A stretch of 64,000 nucleotides of DNA. Source: Alteribacter populi (GTDB lineage Bacteria > Bacillota > Bacilli > Bacillales > Salisediminibacteriaceae). Where the stretch lies: contig NZ_KZ293963.1 in NCBI RefSeq assembly GCF_002352765.1, positions 1,820,368 to 1,884,367 on the forward strand. The letters run 5' to 3'. This document shows, in pieces, positions 1-7,226 of the stretch. Positions within the stretch are counted from its first letter, which is position 1. Every line of letters begins with the position of its first letter. The translations under genes were made by a program, and so were the position numbers. Below the pieces are notes generated by a model that was given only the letters and a program-made list of their open reading frames with translations, had not been told where the DNA came from and did no database searches.

Positions 1-115
1 TAAGATCATTAGAGTTAAAAAGACGCTTAAAAAGTTATTTGACGCGAGCCGATAGAGCCCTGAAGGTAGACACCGCAACGTAGATTTTTATGCTTTCTTT
101 ACTCTTTGACTCACT
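1..115. repeat. Family A repeat, right end (copy 1, cut by window start)
   Basis: This stretch carries the conserved right end of the family A dispersed element: a GACACCG/GAAACG-like tract followed by ACGTAGATTTTT and a CTTTCT..ACTCTT tail. The same end recurs near 1065-1095, 3005-3055 and 32245-32280. The left part lies outside the window. It was found by eye, so the boundaries are approximate. Confidence 0.5.
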
Positions 116-257
116 TTCATCATTCATTTGTCATGTCTTAGAACCCTTGAGCCGCCTGGGCTCAGAATTATGAAATTCATTCTTTAAAAAAACGTTGCAA
201 AAAACTTTACCTTTTTACTTCCTTTCGCTAAAATATAGGTCAAAGGAGGGAGACGCG

Positions 258-473
258 GTGAAGCTGAGTTCTATGATGGAAGCTCAAACACAACAAACAC
301 AGCATACTCTAAATATCTCTCTTATAAACAGCTCCTTAAATACTCAAGCAGCCCAGGCAACCGACATGCTTGATATATTGAAAGATGGAACACCCCAGAA
401 AACCACAGCTGAGACATCTTCTGCTTCCGAACCGCATCCCACTTTAGGCAAACTCACCGATACTCAAGTTTAG
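258..473 (+). CDS. YjfB-like putative motility protein
   Basis: A 71-residue protein starting at GTG 258, seven bases after a strong AAAGGAGGG site. The longer in-frame ATG at 195 has no ribosome binding site. The first 45 residues (VKLSSMMEAQTQ...AQATDMLDILK) match the pattern of the small YjfB family of Bacillaceae: a conserved LSS, a Gln/Thr-rich helix and a hydrophobic AxxMLxIL segment. That family is annotated as putative motility proteins, but its biochemical role is not established. The C-terminal 25 residues are polar, low in complexity and probably disordered. There is no signal peptide or membrane segment. It is monocistronic; the next gene begins about 110 bp downstream with its own signals. 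Confidence 0.6.
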   Translation: MKLSSMMEAQTQQTQHTLNISLINSSLNTQAAQATDMLDILKDGTPQKTTAETSSASEPHPTLGKLTDTQV

Positions 474-584
474 TTTGTTCTTTCCTTTGTTCCATCACCC
501 TAGTGTCATGTTTGGCTGGTTCATGCATACATATGAAACCAACCAGAGCAGGCTATGGGGAAGAATTCGATAAGGAGTGGTTTT

Positions 585-803
585 TTGAAACCTTCAACTG
601 ACCGAATGCTGACTAGGATTAAGTCCATGTACCTTTACATTAAACGAAGGGGGAACGTCACCACACAGGAATTGGTTGAAGAATTCGGAACAACTCAGCG
701 TACCATTCAACGAGATTTGAACGTCTTAGAGTATAACAACTTAGTAAAAAGCCCCACCCGTGGTAAATGGGTCGTTACAAAGAGGAAAACTATCGTTTCG
801 TGA
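585..803 (+). CDS. Small DeoR-type helix-turn-helix protein
   Basis: A 72-residue DNA-binding protein made almost entirely of a DeoR-type winged HTH. The recognition helix region is GTTQRTIQRDLNVLE (about residues 35-50 from this start), followed by a short wing (LVKSPTRGKWVV). There is no effector or sugar-binding domain, so it cannot be a full DeoR repressor; single-domain HTH proteins of this type are common in Bacillus. I chose TTG 585 because AAGGAG lies eight bases upstream; the in-frame ATG at 555 lacks such a site. Its target is unknown. A family A repeat that begins with a terminator-like hairpin follows the stop directly. Confidence 0.6.
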   Translation: MKPSTDRMLTRIKSMYLYIKRRGNVTTQELVEEFGTTQRTIQRDLNVLEYNNLVKSPTRGKWVVTKRKTIVS

Positions 804-810
804 ATACATT

Positions 811-1095
811 AAGAAAAACCGCATAGCGGTCTTTTATTAAAAACAGCGTTAGCTCGCATGTTTTAAAGGCTCAAGGATGCTTTTCCCTTGAGACGAGCGG
901 CGTGAAGGTAACTGTTAGCTCTATACTTTCTAATCGTTCTAAGAAAAGCGCAAGGCGCCCGACTATCGGCGAAATGCAAATGTTCTGTCCAATAAAAAGT
1001 GCTTTCTACTTATAATCGGTCAGGTTATTTGGCAAAAGCCGACGACGCCTAGAGCTAGCCATTGAAACGTAGATTTTCATATTTTCTGAACTCTT
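811..1095. repeat. Family A dispersed repeat (copy 2, most complete)
   Basis: The element begins with the hairpin ACCGC-ATA-GCGGT followed by CTTTTATT. It continues with AAAACAGCGTTAGCT, a second hairpin (CTCAAGG, nine-base loop, CCTTGAG, about 872-894), GACGAGCGG.GTGAAGGTA, and ends with GAAACGTAGATTTT. Related copies lie at 1-115, 2592-3050 (interrupted), 5768-5815 (truncated), 31985-32280 and 43753-43900. All are intergenic and mostly start just after a stop codon, so the leading hairpin may act as a terminator. Confidence 0.6.
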
Positions 1096-1103
1096 AAAAA
1101 CGA

Positions 1104-1137
1104 CTCCCCCAACTTTTCGCGTTGGGGGAATTTTTTT
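1104..1137. terminator. Intrinsic terminator between rsuA and the repeat
   Basis: An eight-pair stem, CCCCCAAC/GTTGGGGG, with a seven-T run on the + side and a shorter T-run on the - side. It lies about 55 bp beyond the rsuA stop and could serve both strands. Confidence 0.7.
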
Positions 1138-1190
1138 CCTGTCCTTATACTGTATTAACTAGCCGTATTTGCGCTCATGATCAAATTGAG

Positions 1191-1901
1191 TTATTCCCCT
1201 CTCAACATCATAAGCTCTTCGTCCGTGAGCTCTCTGTATGTGCCAGGTTCCAACTCCTCGTCTAAACGTAACTCCCCAATCGTTTCACGCTTTAAAAACT
1301 TTACTTTTCTTCCGACAGCCTCAAACATCCGTTTCACTTGATGAAACTTTCCTTCGGTTATGCCTAACCTGATTTTAACACCGTCTCCTCCATCTATCAC
1401 TTCTACAGTTGCCGGTTTAGTTTCATATCCGTCATCGAGAGTGACTCCAGATTCAAGTTGACTAATTTTTTCATCAGTTAAAGGTTGATCGATCGTAGCT
1501 ACATACAATTTGGTAACCTTTTTCTTAGGAGAGGTAAGTTGGTGCGCCAATTTACCATCATTCGTTAGGAGCATTAATCCGATCGTATCTTTGTCAAGTC
1601 TCCCGACTGGAAATGGGTCATAAATCATGTCCTCTGGTTCTAGTAAGTCTATAACTGTTTGGTCCGTTGCATCTTCTGTGGCCGAGAGTACACCTTGTGG
1701 CTTATTCATCATTATGTAGATGAACTCCTTGTATTCAATTTGTTCCCCATATACAGTGACCTCTTCATTTTCAGGATCAACATGGCTCTTACCATCGGAA
1801 ACTGTTTCCCCATTGACAGCTACTCCGCCTTTTTTCAAAAGTTTTTTGACATCTTTTCTTGAACCAAGTCCCATATTCGCTAGTAATTTATCAAGTCTCA
1901 T
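1191..1901 (-). CDS. ytzG: 16S rRNA pseudouridine synthase, RsuA family
   Basis: A 236-residue protein that isomerises a uridine in ribosomal RNA. An N-terminal S4 RNA-binding domain (residues 1-50, MRLDKLLANMG...VNG) is followed by the RsuA/RluB/RluE/RluF catalytic domain. The signature GRLDKDTIGLMLLTND spans about 100-115, with catalytic Asp103; NKPQGVLSA (66-74) is the usual motif I. Length and domain order are normal. The start ATG has an AAAGGAG site upstream and lies 11 bases inside the end of the preceding Rossmann-protein gene, so the two are translationally linked. In B. subtilis the homologous ytzG region lies beside ytgP and ytfP, both present further along this window. The exact uridine modified is inferred. 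Confidence 0.85.
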   Translation of the reverse strand: MRLDKLLANMGLGSRKDVKKLLKKGGVAVNGETVSDGKSHVDPENEEVTVYGEQIEYKEFIYIMMNKPQGVLSATEDATDQTVIDLLEPEDMIYDPFPVGRLDKDTIGLMLLTNDGKLAHQLTSPKKKVTKLYVATIDQPLTDEKISQLESGVTLDDGYETKPATVEVIDGGDGVKIRLGITEGKFHQVKRMFEAVGRKVKFLKRETIGELRLDEELEPGTYRELTDEELMMLRGE

Positions 1902-2565
1902 CTGTTATCTCCTTTACAGCCTTTTGTCCAAAACCGCCTAGATTATCGTTTAGGTACGAATGAATCACACCAGGGATGATTTGCTTTGCAGCATTGGTGA
2001 TAAGAACATCATCTATCTGTTTTTTCTTGAGTTCTCGCTTTAGTTTGATGACCGCCTCAATCCCCTGTTTTGTAGCTGTCTTGTTAACAGCCAACACATC
2101 CTGTTCGGGAGCGAGAACGATCGTAAAATTGGATCCTAAGAAACGAGTAACTTCATCTGTATACTTTTGTGCTGAAGGGTCAACAGCCGCTAGGCCAAAG
2201 CCGTCTTTTCTTAATTGATCTGCTTGCGTTACAAACTTACACGGAACAGCTTCTACTTCATCAGGGAGCCACTGCTGAATATCTGCTCTTGTCAGAGATG
2301 TTGCTGTATAGTGTAAAATTGTTTTTGAAGAAAAGAAGTGACGATGGTTTACCAAAAAGTGCTCAATTTCGCCTTGAGGTAAAAAGAGCCAGATGTTCCT
2401 AGCATTATGTACATCTTCTAGGTCAATCCAATTAATTTTTGGATTTTCTTTACTTGCAGCGATCACTTTCTCTTTCGTTCGAGAATAGACATGAATCGGT
2501 TGATCTATTGGCAAGAGCGAAACGACCGATTGTGCTAGTTTGCCAAAACCTATGATTATCGTCAT
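1891..2565 (-). CDS. Rossmann-fold NAD(P)-binding protein resembling P5C reductase
   Basis: A 224-residue cytoplasmic protein. The N-terminus TIIIGFGKLAQSV is a dinucleotide-binding loop, and the layout (VYSRTKEK after beta-2, WLFLPQGE, HYTATSLTRADI) resembles the NADP domain of pyrroline-5-carboxylate reductase or ketopantoate reductase. No P5C reductase C-terminal signature is present, so the substrate is unknown. The start is ATG 2565, seven bases after AAGGGG; a GTG at 2571 is too close to that site. It overlaps rsuA by 11 bp and probably forms a two-gene operon with it. A true proC lies at 16787-17590, so this one is unlikely to provide that activity. Confidence 0.55.
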   Translation of the reverse strand: MTIIIGFGKLAQSVVSLLPIDQPIHVYSRTKEKVIAASKENPKINWIDLEDVHNARNIWLFLPQGEIEHFLVNHRHFFSSKTILHYTATSLTRADIQQWLPDEVEAVPCKFVTQADQLRKDGFGLAAVDPSAQKYTDEVTRFLGSNFTIVLAPEQDVLAVNKTATKQGIEAVIKLKRELKKKQIDDVLITNAAKQIIPGVIHSYLNDNLGGFGQKAVKEITDET

Positions 2566-2591
2566 TTTCACACCCCTTCAATCGTTATATA

Positions 2592-3050
2592 AGAAAAACC
2601 GCATAGCGGTATTTTGTTAAAGCCGTTTCCTAAAAGATTATTGCTTTTTGATAAGATAAGATCTTCGTTCGAATTCCACTACAGGCGGACGCTTTCACCC
2701 AAGGGCACAAGTGCGACATCCATTCTTCCTTCACTCGTTCGTATCACGGTGTCTTCTATGCCGCGGGCAACGCTTCAGCCTACTCAGGGAAACCACCCTG
2801 CGGGGTCTTCAGCCGTTGCTTTTCCCGCTGGAGTCACCGCCTTTCGCTCTTTCGTTTTAATAACGACAATCTATGCGAAAAATCGTTAGGTTCCGCCGTA
2901 TGTTTTAGAGTCTCAGGAATGCTTTTCCCTCGAGACGAGCGGCTATAAGGTAGCTGTCGTTCTAAACTTTCTTATCTCGGAACAAAAGCGCAGCGCCTGG
3001 ATCTAGACACCGAAACGTAGATTTTTTTAATATTTTTATGATTTATTAAC
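2592..3050. repeat. Family A repeat (copy 3) interrupted by a family B element
   Basis: The left hairpin ACCGC-ATA-GCGGT is at 2598-2610. The right part (TTCCGCCGTATGTTTTAGAG, then TCTCAGGAATGCTTTTCCCTCGAGA and CGTAGATTTTTTTAA) runs from about 2885 to 3050. Between them, about 2665-2885, lies a G+C-rich family B segment with GGCAACGCTTCAGCC, a CTGGAGTC..CC motif and CTTTCGCTCTTTCGTTT, shared with 31790-31985 and, inverted, 44090-44260. An ORF that spans it has no ribosome binding site. Confidence 0.55.
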
Positions 3051-3054
3051 TCTT

Positions 3055-3085
3055 AAAAAAGAGAGTTGCATAACACAACCCTCTT
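3055..3085 (-). terminator. Terminator of rodA
   Basis: On the - strand, AAGAGGGTTG pairs with CAACTCTCTT (ten pairs, one G-U), followed by TTTT. It lies 12 bases past the rodA stop. Confidence 0.75.
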
Positions 3086-3096
3086 AAGTATCACTT

Positions 3097-4272
3097 TTAA
3101 TAATCTTCACCAAACATGTAATGCTTTGTCCGGATGTTGACGTTAAGTACAATCCCAACTGCGATCATGTTGGTCAGCAATGCACTCCCCCCATAACTGA
3201 CAAAAGGTAATGCTAGACCTGTAATTGGCATCAAACCGATCGTCATTCCGATGTTTTGGAAGATTTGAAATACCAACAAACCGACTACGCCCGAAACTAG
3301 AAAAGTCCCAAATGTGTTATTACAGCTAAAAGCAATAATCACCATTCGATATAAGAGGAGGAAATAAACAACGATGAGTACGGTTGCTCCAACAAAACCG
3401 AATTCTTCTCCAATCACCGTAAAAATAAAATCTGTGTGGAGCTCAGGTATGTCTCCGCCTTGTGTCTTTGCTCCACGAGTGAAGCCCATCCCATACAATT
3501 GTCCCGCTCCTATTCCTTGGAGAGCATGAAAAAGCTGATAACCAAGACCACTCGTATCACTCATTGGGTCGAGCCATGCATAGATCCGATCCAATTGGTG
3601 AGCAGCGATGATTTTAGTAAAAATATCAAAGAAATAGTTGTGCAAAATAACGAGTGAGCTGATGCCAGCGATAACACAAGAGACTAGAAGTCCAATCATT
3701 CTCCATGTCACACCTGACATTAAAATCATCGTCATCATAACTGCACTAATAACCAGGGCTGTTCCAAGGTCAGGTTGAACAAGGATCAGTAAAAAAGGTG
3801 GCAGCCCCACTGCCATCACCTTACCAACCACTTTAGCATCTCCTATAAATGTTTTTTCTTTCGGAGCCTGGCTGATTCGGTATAAGAGGTGAGCAAGGGC
3901 GATAATGACAAAGATCTTTACAAATTCAGATGGCTGAAAAAGAAAGATATCAGGGTGACCAATCCACCGTTGCGCACCGTTTGTTTCATGTCCGAAGAAT
4001 TGAACAAGTAACAGTAAAACCATCCCAAGTCCGTATAGAGGAATGGAAAAGTTTTTAAACATTTCATAATCAATACTCATCGCACCCATCATTAAGATGA
4101 CACCGATGGCAAACCACACAACCTGTCTACGTACGAAGAAAGTAGAGTCAAGCTGCGTATACTGTTCTGTTGTACCGCTATATATGGCCATAAGGCTGAT
4201 ACACATTAACAAAAAAAGAAGAAATAACAATGTGAAATCTAGCTGTTGTATCGACGACTTCCGTTCTTCCAT
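3097..4272 (-). CDS. rodA: RodA, SEDS peptidoglycan glycosyltransferase
   Basis: A 391-residue polytopic membrane protein with about ten membrane segments from the SEDS family (RodA/FtsW/SpoVE), which polymerises lipid II during cell elongation together with a class B PBP. Family motifs include NGAQRWIG (near 100), FQPSEFVKIF, LVQPDLGTALV (near 168), IPELHTDFIFTVIGEEFGF (catalytic-loop region near 275-293) and LPFVSYGGSAL near the C-terminus. The GGDIPELHTDFIF form with a short cytoplasmic tail fits RodA better than FtsW. The start is ATG 4272, eight bases after AGGTGG; a GTG at 4284 lies upstream of that site. The gene follows ftsW closely (about 30 bp), suggesting co-transcription. Confidence 0.85.
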   Translation of the reverse strand: MEERKSSIQQLDFTLLFLLFLLMCISLMAIYSGTTEQYTQLDSTFFVRRQVVWFAIGVILMMGAMSIDYEMFKNFSIPLYGLGMVLLLLVQFFGHETNGAQRWIGHPDIFLFQPSEFVKIFVIIALAHLLYRISQAPKEKTFIGDAKVVGKVMAVGLPPFLLILVQPDLGTALVISAVMMTMILMSGVTWRMIGLLVSCVIAGISSLVILHNYFFDIFTKIIAAHQLDRIYAWLDPMSDTSGLGYQLFHALQGIGAGQLYGMGFTRGAKTQGGDIPELHTDFIFTVIGEEFGFVGATVLIVVYFLLLYRMVIIAFSCNNTFGTFLVSGVVGLLVFQIFQNIGMTIGLMPITGLALPFVSYGGSALLTNMIAVGIVLNVNIRTKHYMFGEDY

Positions 4273-4303
4273 AATTTTATCCACCTACATTTTATCTCAT
4301 TGA

Positions 4304-5512
4304 CTATCGTACAGGCCTTAATGGCGTGACAGCTGACGCCGGGGATGGTTCTTTTTCCTCCTCCGGTTCATTTTCCAAACGCTCTGAACGTTCTTTTTCA
4401 GTTCTTCTAGATATATTGGCTAAAATTCCTAACGAAGCAAAGGTCACCATTAAGGAAGACCCACCATAACTTAAAAATGGGAAAGGAATGCCCGTGATTG
4501 GTAATAAACCGCTAACAGCCCCTGCATTAAACAATATTTGTATCGCTAGCTGAAAGACAATCCCAAAGGCTAGTAAACTGCCAAACGCATCTCTGCAGCG
4601 AGCACCGATTATGACACCACGCATAATAATGACACCCATACAGGTTAGGACAAATAGAATTCCTAGCACGCCTAATTCTTCACTAATTATAGCGAGAATA
4701 AAGTCGGTATGGGCTTCTGGTAAGTAAAACAACTTTTGGACGCTTTGTCCAAGACCTGCGCCAGTCATTCCCCCATGAGCAATAGCAATATAGGATTGAA
4801 TCAATTGGTACCCATCTGAAGACCACAATTCAAATGGATCACGGAAACCAACAATCCGGTTCATGCGATATTCAGCCGAACGGGCGTAGTATACGAGGGC
4901 AATCACAGCGAGTCCCCCGATCCAGAACAAGTGGCGTTTTCTGGCACCTGAACAAAATACGATTAAACCGGCAACAGCCACCATCGACGTCGCTGTCCCG
5001 AGGTCAGGCTGAAGCATAATGAGTCCAAACAATACCCCTACAACTAACAGAGGAGGCAATACTCCTTTTAATAAGTCATTTATGTACGCTTGTTTTTTTG
5101 AGTACACATAAGCAAGGTAGATGATTACGCCAAGCTTCACAAACTCTGAAGGTTGAATTTGGAATCCACCGACTCCAAGCCAGCGCTGTGCTCCATTTAC
5201 ATCAATACCTAGCGGCGTCTTGACAAGAACAAGAAGGATTACAGAACCGAGTATAATAAAAGGGGTAAGCTTCCTGTAGTGTCTGTATGGAAACACCATT
5301 AAAAACGTAAATAAAAACACCGATACACCAAGCCACATTAACTGGCGTTGAAAAAAATAGGTGAAATCTCCTTGACTTTCATATCCTCTTACAAAACTTG
5401 CACTATAAATCATTACCAATCCAAACGTGGAAATGAGAGCGATAGTAACGATGAGAATCCAGTCGATATGAAATTTTTTCTTAGGAGCTTCATGTTCCAA
5501 ATCAGTCACCAC
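4304..5512 (-). CDS. ftsW: FtsW-type SEDS protein
   Basis: A 402-residue membrane protein with about ten transmembrane helices and a charged cytoplasmic tail (ERLENEPEEEKEPSP...). SEDS motifs: NGAQRWLGVGGFQIQPSEFV (near 107), MLQPDLGTATS (near 170), LPEAHTDFILAIISEELG (near 270) and FPFLSYGGSSL (near 355). FtsW polymerises septal peptidoglycan with PBP2B; which SEDS paralogue this is remains an inference from its AHTDFI form and tail. The start is uncertain: GTG 5512, GTG 5509 or TTG 5500 after an AGGGTGG site. A MITE-like family D element begins 12 bases upstream of the start, inside the probable leader. Confidence 0.75.
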   Translation of the reverse strand: MVTDLEHEAPKKKFHIDWILIVTIALISTFGLVMIYSASFVRGYESQGDFTYFFQRQLMWLGVSVFLFTFLMVFPYRHYRKLTPFIILGSVILLVLVKTPLGIDVNGAQRWLGVGGFQIQPSEFVKLGVIIYLAYVYSKKQAYINDLLKGVLPPLLVVGVLFGLIMLQPDLGTATSMVAVAGLIVFCSGARKRHLFWIGGLAVIALVYYARSAEYRMNRIVGFRDPFELWSSDGYQLIQSYIAIAHGGMTGAGLGQSVQKLFYLPEAHTDFILAIISEELGVLGILFVLTCMGVIIMRGVIIGARCRDAFGSLLAFGIVFQLAIQILFNAGAVSGLLPITGIPFPFLSYGGSSLMVTFASLGILANISRRTEKERSERLENEPEEEKEPSPASAVTPLRPVR

Positions 5513-5524
5513 CCTAATAAGTAC

Positions 5525-5636
5525 GTGTTCAAAAGAAGGAAAATAAGATCCGGGAAGGTCGAGGCTGCGTAGCTTCGAGCAACGGAGCCACGCTCCAGGT
5601 GGCGCGAAAGCTATTTTTCCCGGACTTTTTGAACAC
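5525..5636. repeat. Family D MITE-like element (copy 1)
   Basis: A 112-bp element bounded by perfect 10-bp inverted ends, GTGTTCAAAA and TTTTGAACAC, with inner inverted CCGGGA/TCCCGG. The core is G+C-rich (GTCGAGGCTGCGTAGCTTCG...). No ORF is plausible. Related sequences are at 7064-7210, 13064-13090 (tail only) and 57696-57732 (tail only, inside metX). Confidence 0.65.
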
Positions 5637-5735
5637 CCTCTATAATCGATCCTTCAATCATTCAATTATATCAGAGTAACCCCCCTCGAGAAAGGGACTT
5701 GACGCCTGTTATCATGAGAAATTAAGGAAAAATTG

Positions 5736-5762
5736 TGCGGGGACAGTCCCCCGAACTTTTTG
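5736..5762. repeat. Family F palindrome (copy 1)
   Basis: GGGGACAGTCCCC at 5739-5751, followed by CGAACTTTTT. It is one of six such intergenic palindromes in this window. Confidence 0.6.
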
Positions 5763-5767
5763 TGAAC

Positions 5768-5815
5768 ATTAAGAAAAACTGCATAGCTGTCCGCTCTATA
5801 CTTTCTGAGCATAAG
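5768..5815. repeat. Family A repeat, truncated (copy 4)
   Basis: It carries AAGAAAAACTGCATAGCTGT, the leading hairpin with compensating changes (ACTGC/GCTGT against ACCGC/GCGGT in copy 2), then jumps to the CTCTATACTTTCT segment. The middle of the element is missing. Confidence 0.45.
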
Positions 5816-5816
5816 A

Positions 5817-5847
5817 AAGACCGGCGGTGCTAAGCTTCGCCGGTCTT
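5817..5847 (-). terminator. Terminator of the wrbA pseudogene
   Basis: A perfect eight-pair stem, GACCGGCG/CGCCGGTC, with a T-rich tail (TCTTTCTTAT) on the - strand, 17 bases past the pseudogene stop. Confidence 0.6.
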
Positions 5848-5863
5848 CAACTAGATGATTCGA

Positions 5864-6162
5864 TTATCCTCTTAGTGATTTCGCTATACTAGCTACACGT
5901 TTACCTAATCGTTTCGCCATGACGAAGTCTCTTTTATCAGGTTGATTACTGCCGGCTCCCCATTTCAAGTCACCGTGAGTCGCTAACTGGTAAATCACTT
6001 TGAGCATCTTGAGCAGACATTGCTTGTTTTACAGCATCAAATTCTTCCACTCAGGCAATTTTTATTTATACACCTTCGACTTCACTAGCTCCTTCCGACC
6101 GCTTTTTCCATCCTTTGAATGTCTCCATAAGAGCTATAAAATGGAATAAAGATTTTAGTCAT
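5864..6162 (-). pseudogene. wrbA: Decayed WrbA-type NAD(P)H:quinone oxidoreductase
   Basis: Reading the - strand from ATG 6162 (GGAGAGG seven bases upstream) gives MTKIFIPFYSSYGDIQRME, the flavodoxin-fold N-terminus of type IV quinone reductases. A frame shift leads into GASEVEGV, then stops interrupt IKIA and VEEFDAVKQAMSAQDA, all in family order. After a large deletion that removes the FMN-binding and catalytic middle (about 90 residues), the end FVMAKRLGKRVASIAKSLRG remains in a further frame. The intact family is about 200 residues. A promoter, a possible operator, the ribosome binding site and a terminator are still recognisable around it, so loss of function looks recent. The divergent neighbour is an HxlR-type regulator, the usual kind of partner. 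Confidence 0.8.
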
Positions 6163-6310
6163 ATTGATCCTCTCCTTGTACCTGGATGACTTATGACACT
6201 CTTAAAAAAATGAGTCTGACAAAAATGAGTTGTTCTCCTTATTTCATATTCCTTTCTCTAACAAAAACAAAACACCTTCTAAAAAGAAAGTTAACGCTTT
6301 ATTTAAAGTA

Positions 6311-6356
6311 ACTAACTATTAGTTAGTATATTATTTTAGTTGCTTACAGAAGTCAA
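6311..6356 (-). promoter_or_regulatory. Promoter and operator of the wrbA pseudogene
   Basis: On the - strand, -35 TTGACT (6351-6356), 17-bp spacer, -10 TAATAT (6328-6333). Immediately downstream is the perfect inverted repeat ACTAAC-TATTA-GTTAGT (6311-6327), which would cover the transcription start. Its position suggests repression by the divergently encoded HxlR-type protein; this is inference. Confidence 0.6.
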
Positions 6357-6373
6357 GTGATATGTGATATAAT
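6340..6373 (+). promoter_or_regulatory. Promoter of the HxlR-type regulator gene
   Basis: An extended -10 TGA-TATAAT (TATAAT at 6368-6373) with a weak -35 TTACAG (6344-6349), spacer 18. The 6311 palindrome lies just upstream, so one regulator could control both directions. Confidence 0.5.
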
Positions 6374-6468
6374 AATATTTAGTTCATATTCAAGAAGGAG
6401 AAAATGCGGAGAAGACAATTTTCTCTAGTTTTTACCTCCTCTTATTATGAGTTTTTAAGGAGATGAGA

Positions 6469-6783
6469 ATGATGGATCAATATCATCTTTGCCCAAAGTT
6501 TGAATCTGCATTTCAATTACTTGGAAAACGTTGGAATGGTTTAATCATACGAGTTCTTTTAAATGGACCGAAACGATTTCGTGAAATTTCATCTGTTATC
6601 CCAAACATGAGCGACAAAATGCTCGTGGAACGATTAAAACAGCTCGAAAATGAAGGTGTAGTCAAGAGGGATGTTTACCCCGAAACACCAGTCCGCATTG
6701 AATATGTTCTCACTGACAAAGGACGAGCCCTAGAGCCTGCCATGGACGCTTTTCAATCATGGGCAGAACATTGGATGACGTAA
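6469..6783 (+). CDS. HxlR-family (YodB/CatR-like) redox-type regulator
   Basis: A 104-residue winged-helix repressor of the HxlR family. A conserved N-terminal Cys (residue 8, in YHLCPKFESAF) corresponds in position to the redox-sensing Cys of B. subtilis YodB and CatR. It is followed by LLGKRWNGLIIRVLL, the recognition region SDKMLVERLKQLE and the wing ETPVRIEYVLT. YodB and CatR control quinone or diamide detoxification genes, which fits the divergent wrbA remnant. AAGGAG is at 6457-6462; ATG 6469 or 6472 are the likely starts, and ATG 6463 overlaps the site. With its divergent target broken, this regulator may be an orphan or act elsewhere. Confidence 0.8.
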   Translation: MMDQYHLCPKFESAFQLLGKRWNGLIIRVLLNGPKRFREISSVIPNMSDKMLVERLKQLENEGVVKRDVYPETPVRIEYVLTDKGRALEPAMDAFQSWAEHWMT

Positions 6784-6785
6784 GA

Positions 6786-6871
6786 CTCGGCTTGCAGCCA
6801 AGCCTTGATTTTTCCTTTAGCTATTTAACTTAAGTGCAAAAAAGACTGTCCGATTGCAGGCAGTCTTTTTT
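6786..6871 (+). terminator. Two consecutive terminators after the HxlR gene
   Basis: The first hairpin is GGCTTG-CAGC-CAAGCC followed by TTGATTTTT (about 6789-6812). The second is a longer stem, AAAAAAGACTG/CAGTCTTTTTT (6838-6871). Confidence 0.65.
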
Positions 6872-6942
6872 ATTTACACTTGATTATAATATCTAATACC
6901 ACATCTATTATCAAACAATAAGAGAATTCACTTCCCGGACTC

Positions 6943-6991
6943 TTGACCCTCTTCCGTATTGTACGTATACTTTAATTGATAACGGTTATCA
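6943..6991 (+). promoter_or_regulatory. Fur-controlled promoter of the siderophore ATPase gene
   Basis: -35 TTGACC (6943-6948), 17-bp spacer, -10 TATACT (6966-6971). A perfect 7-1-7 Fur box, TGATAACGGTTATCA (6977-6991), covers the expected start point. Fur with iron bound would block transcription here. The gene begins 235 bp further on, after an inserted family D repeat. Confidence 0.8.
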
Positions 6992-7063
6992 TTGCTTCCA
7001 ACGTAAAAGGGATAAAGAAAACTTATACTTTATTCCTTTAGAAAAGTTAAACTTTCTTAAAGT

Positions 7064-7210
7064 AGAACAAAATGAGCGGAAGATCGAGGCGACACAGCTT
7101 TGAGCAACGAAGCGAAGAGCGATCATGTGGATTTTGCTTCAACTGCGGCTAACCCACCCTTTACTGGCGTCGCTATTGCTATTTTTACCGAACTTTTTGA
7201 ATATCCTCTT
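7064..7210. repeat. Family D element (copy 2) in the leader of the Fur-regulated ATPase gene
   Basis: It carries GATCGAGGCGACACAGCTTT and the tail GCTATTTTTACCGAACTTTTTGAATATCCTCTTATA, in two pieces similar to copy 1 (5525-5636). It lies between the Fur promoter (6943-6991) and the start codon at 7227, and its tail reaches to the ribosome binding site AAGGAG (7213-7218). Confidence 0.55.
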
Positions 7211-7226
7211 ATAAGGAGCTCATGAT

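Noticed and set aside
2614..2889. 91-residue ORF between the Rossmann protein and rodA
   Set aside because: It is a frame through the repeat; no start signal.
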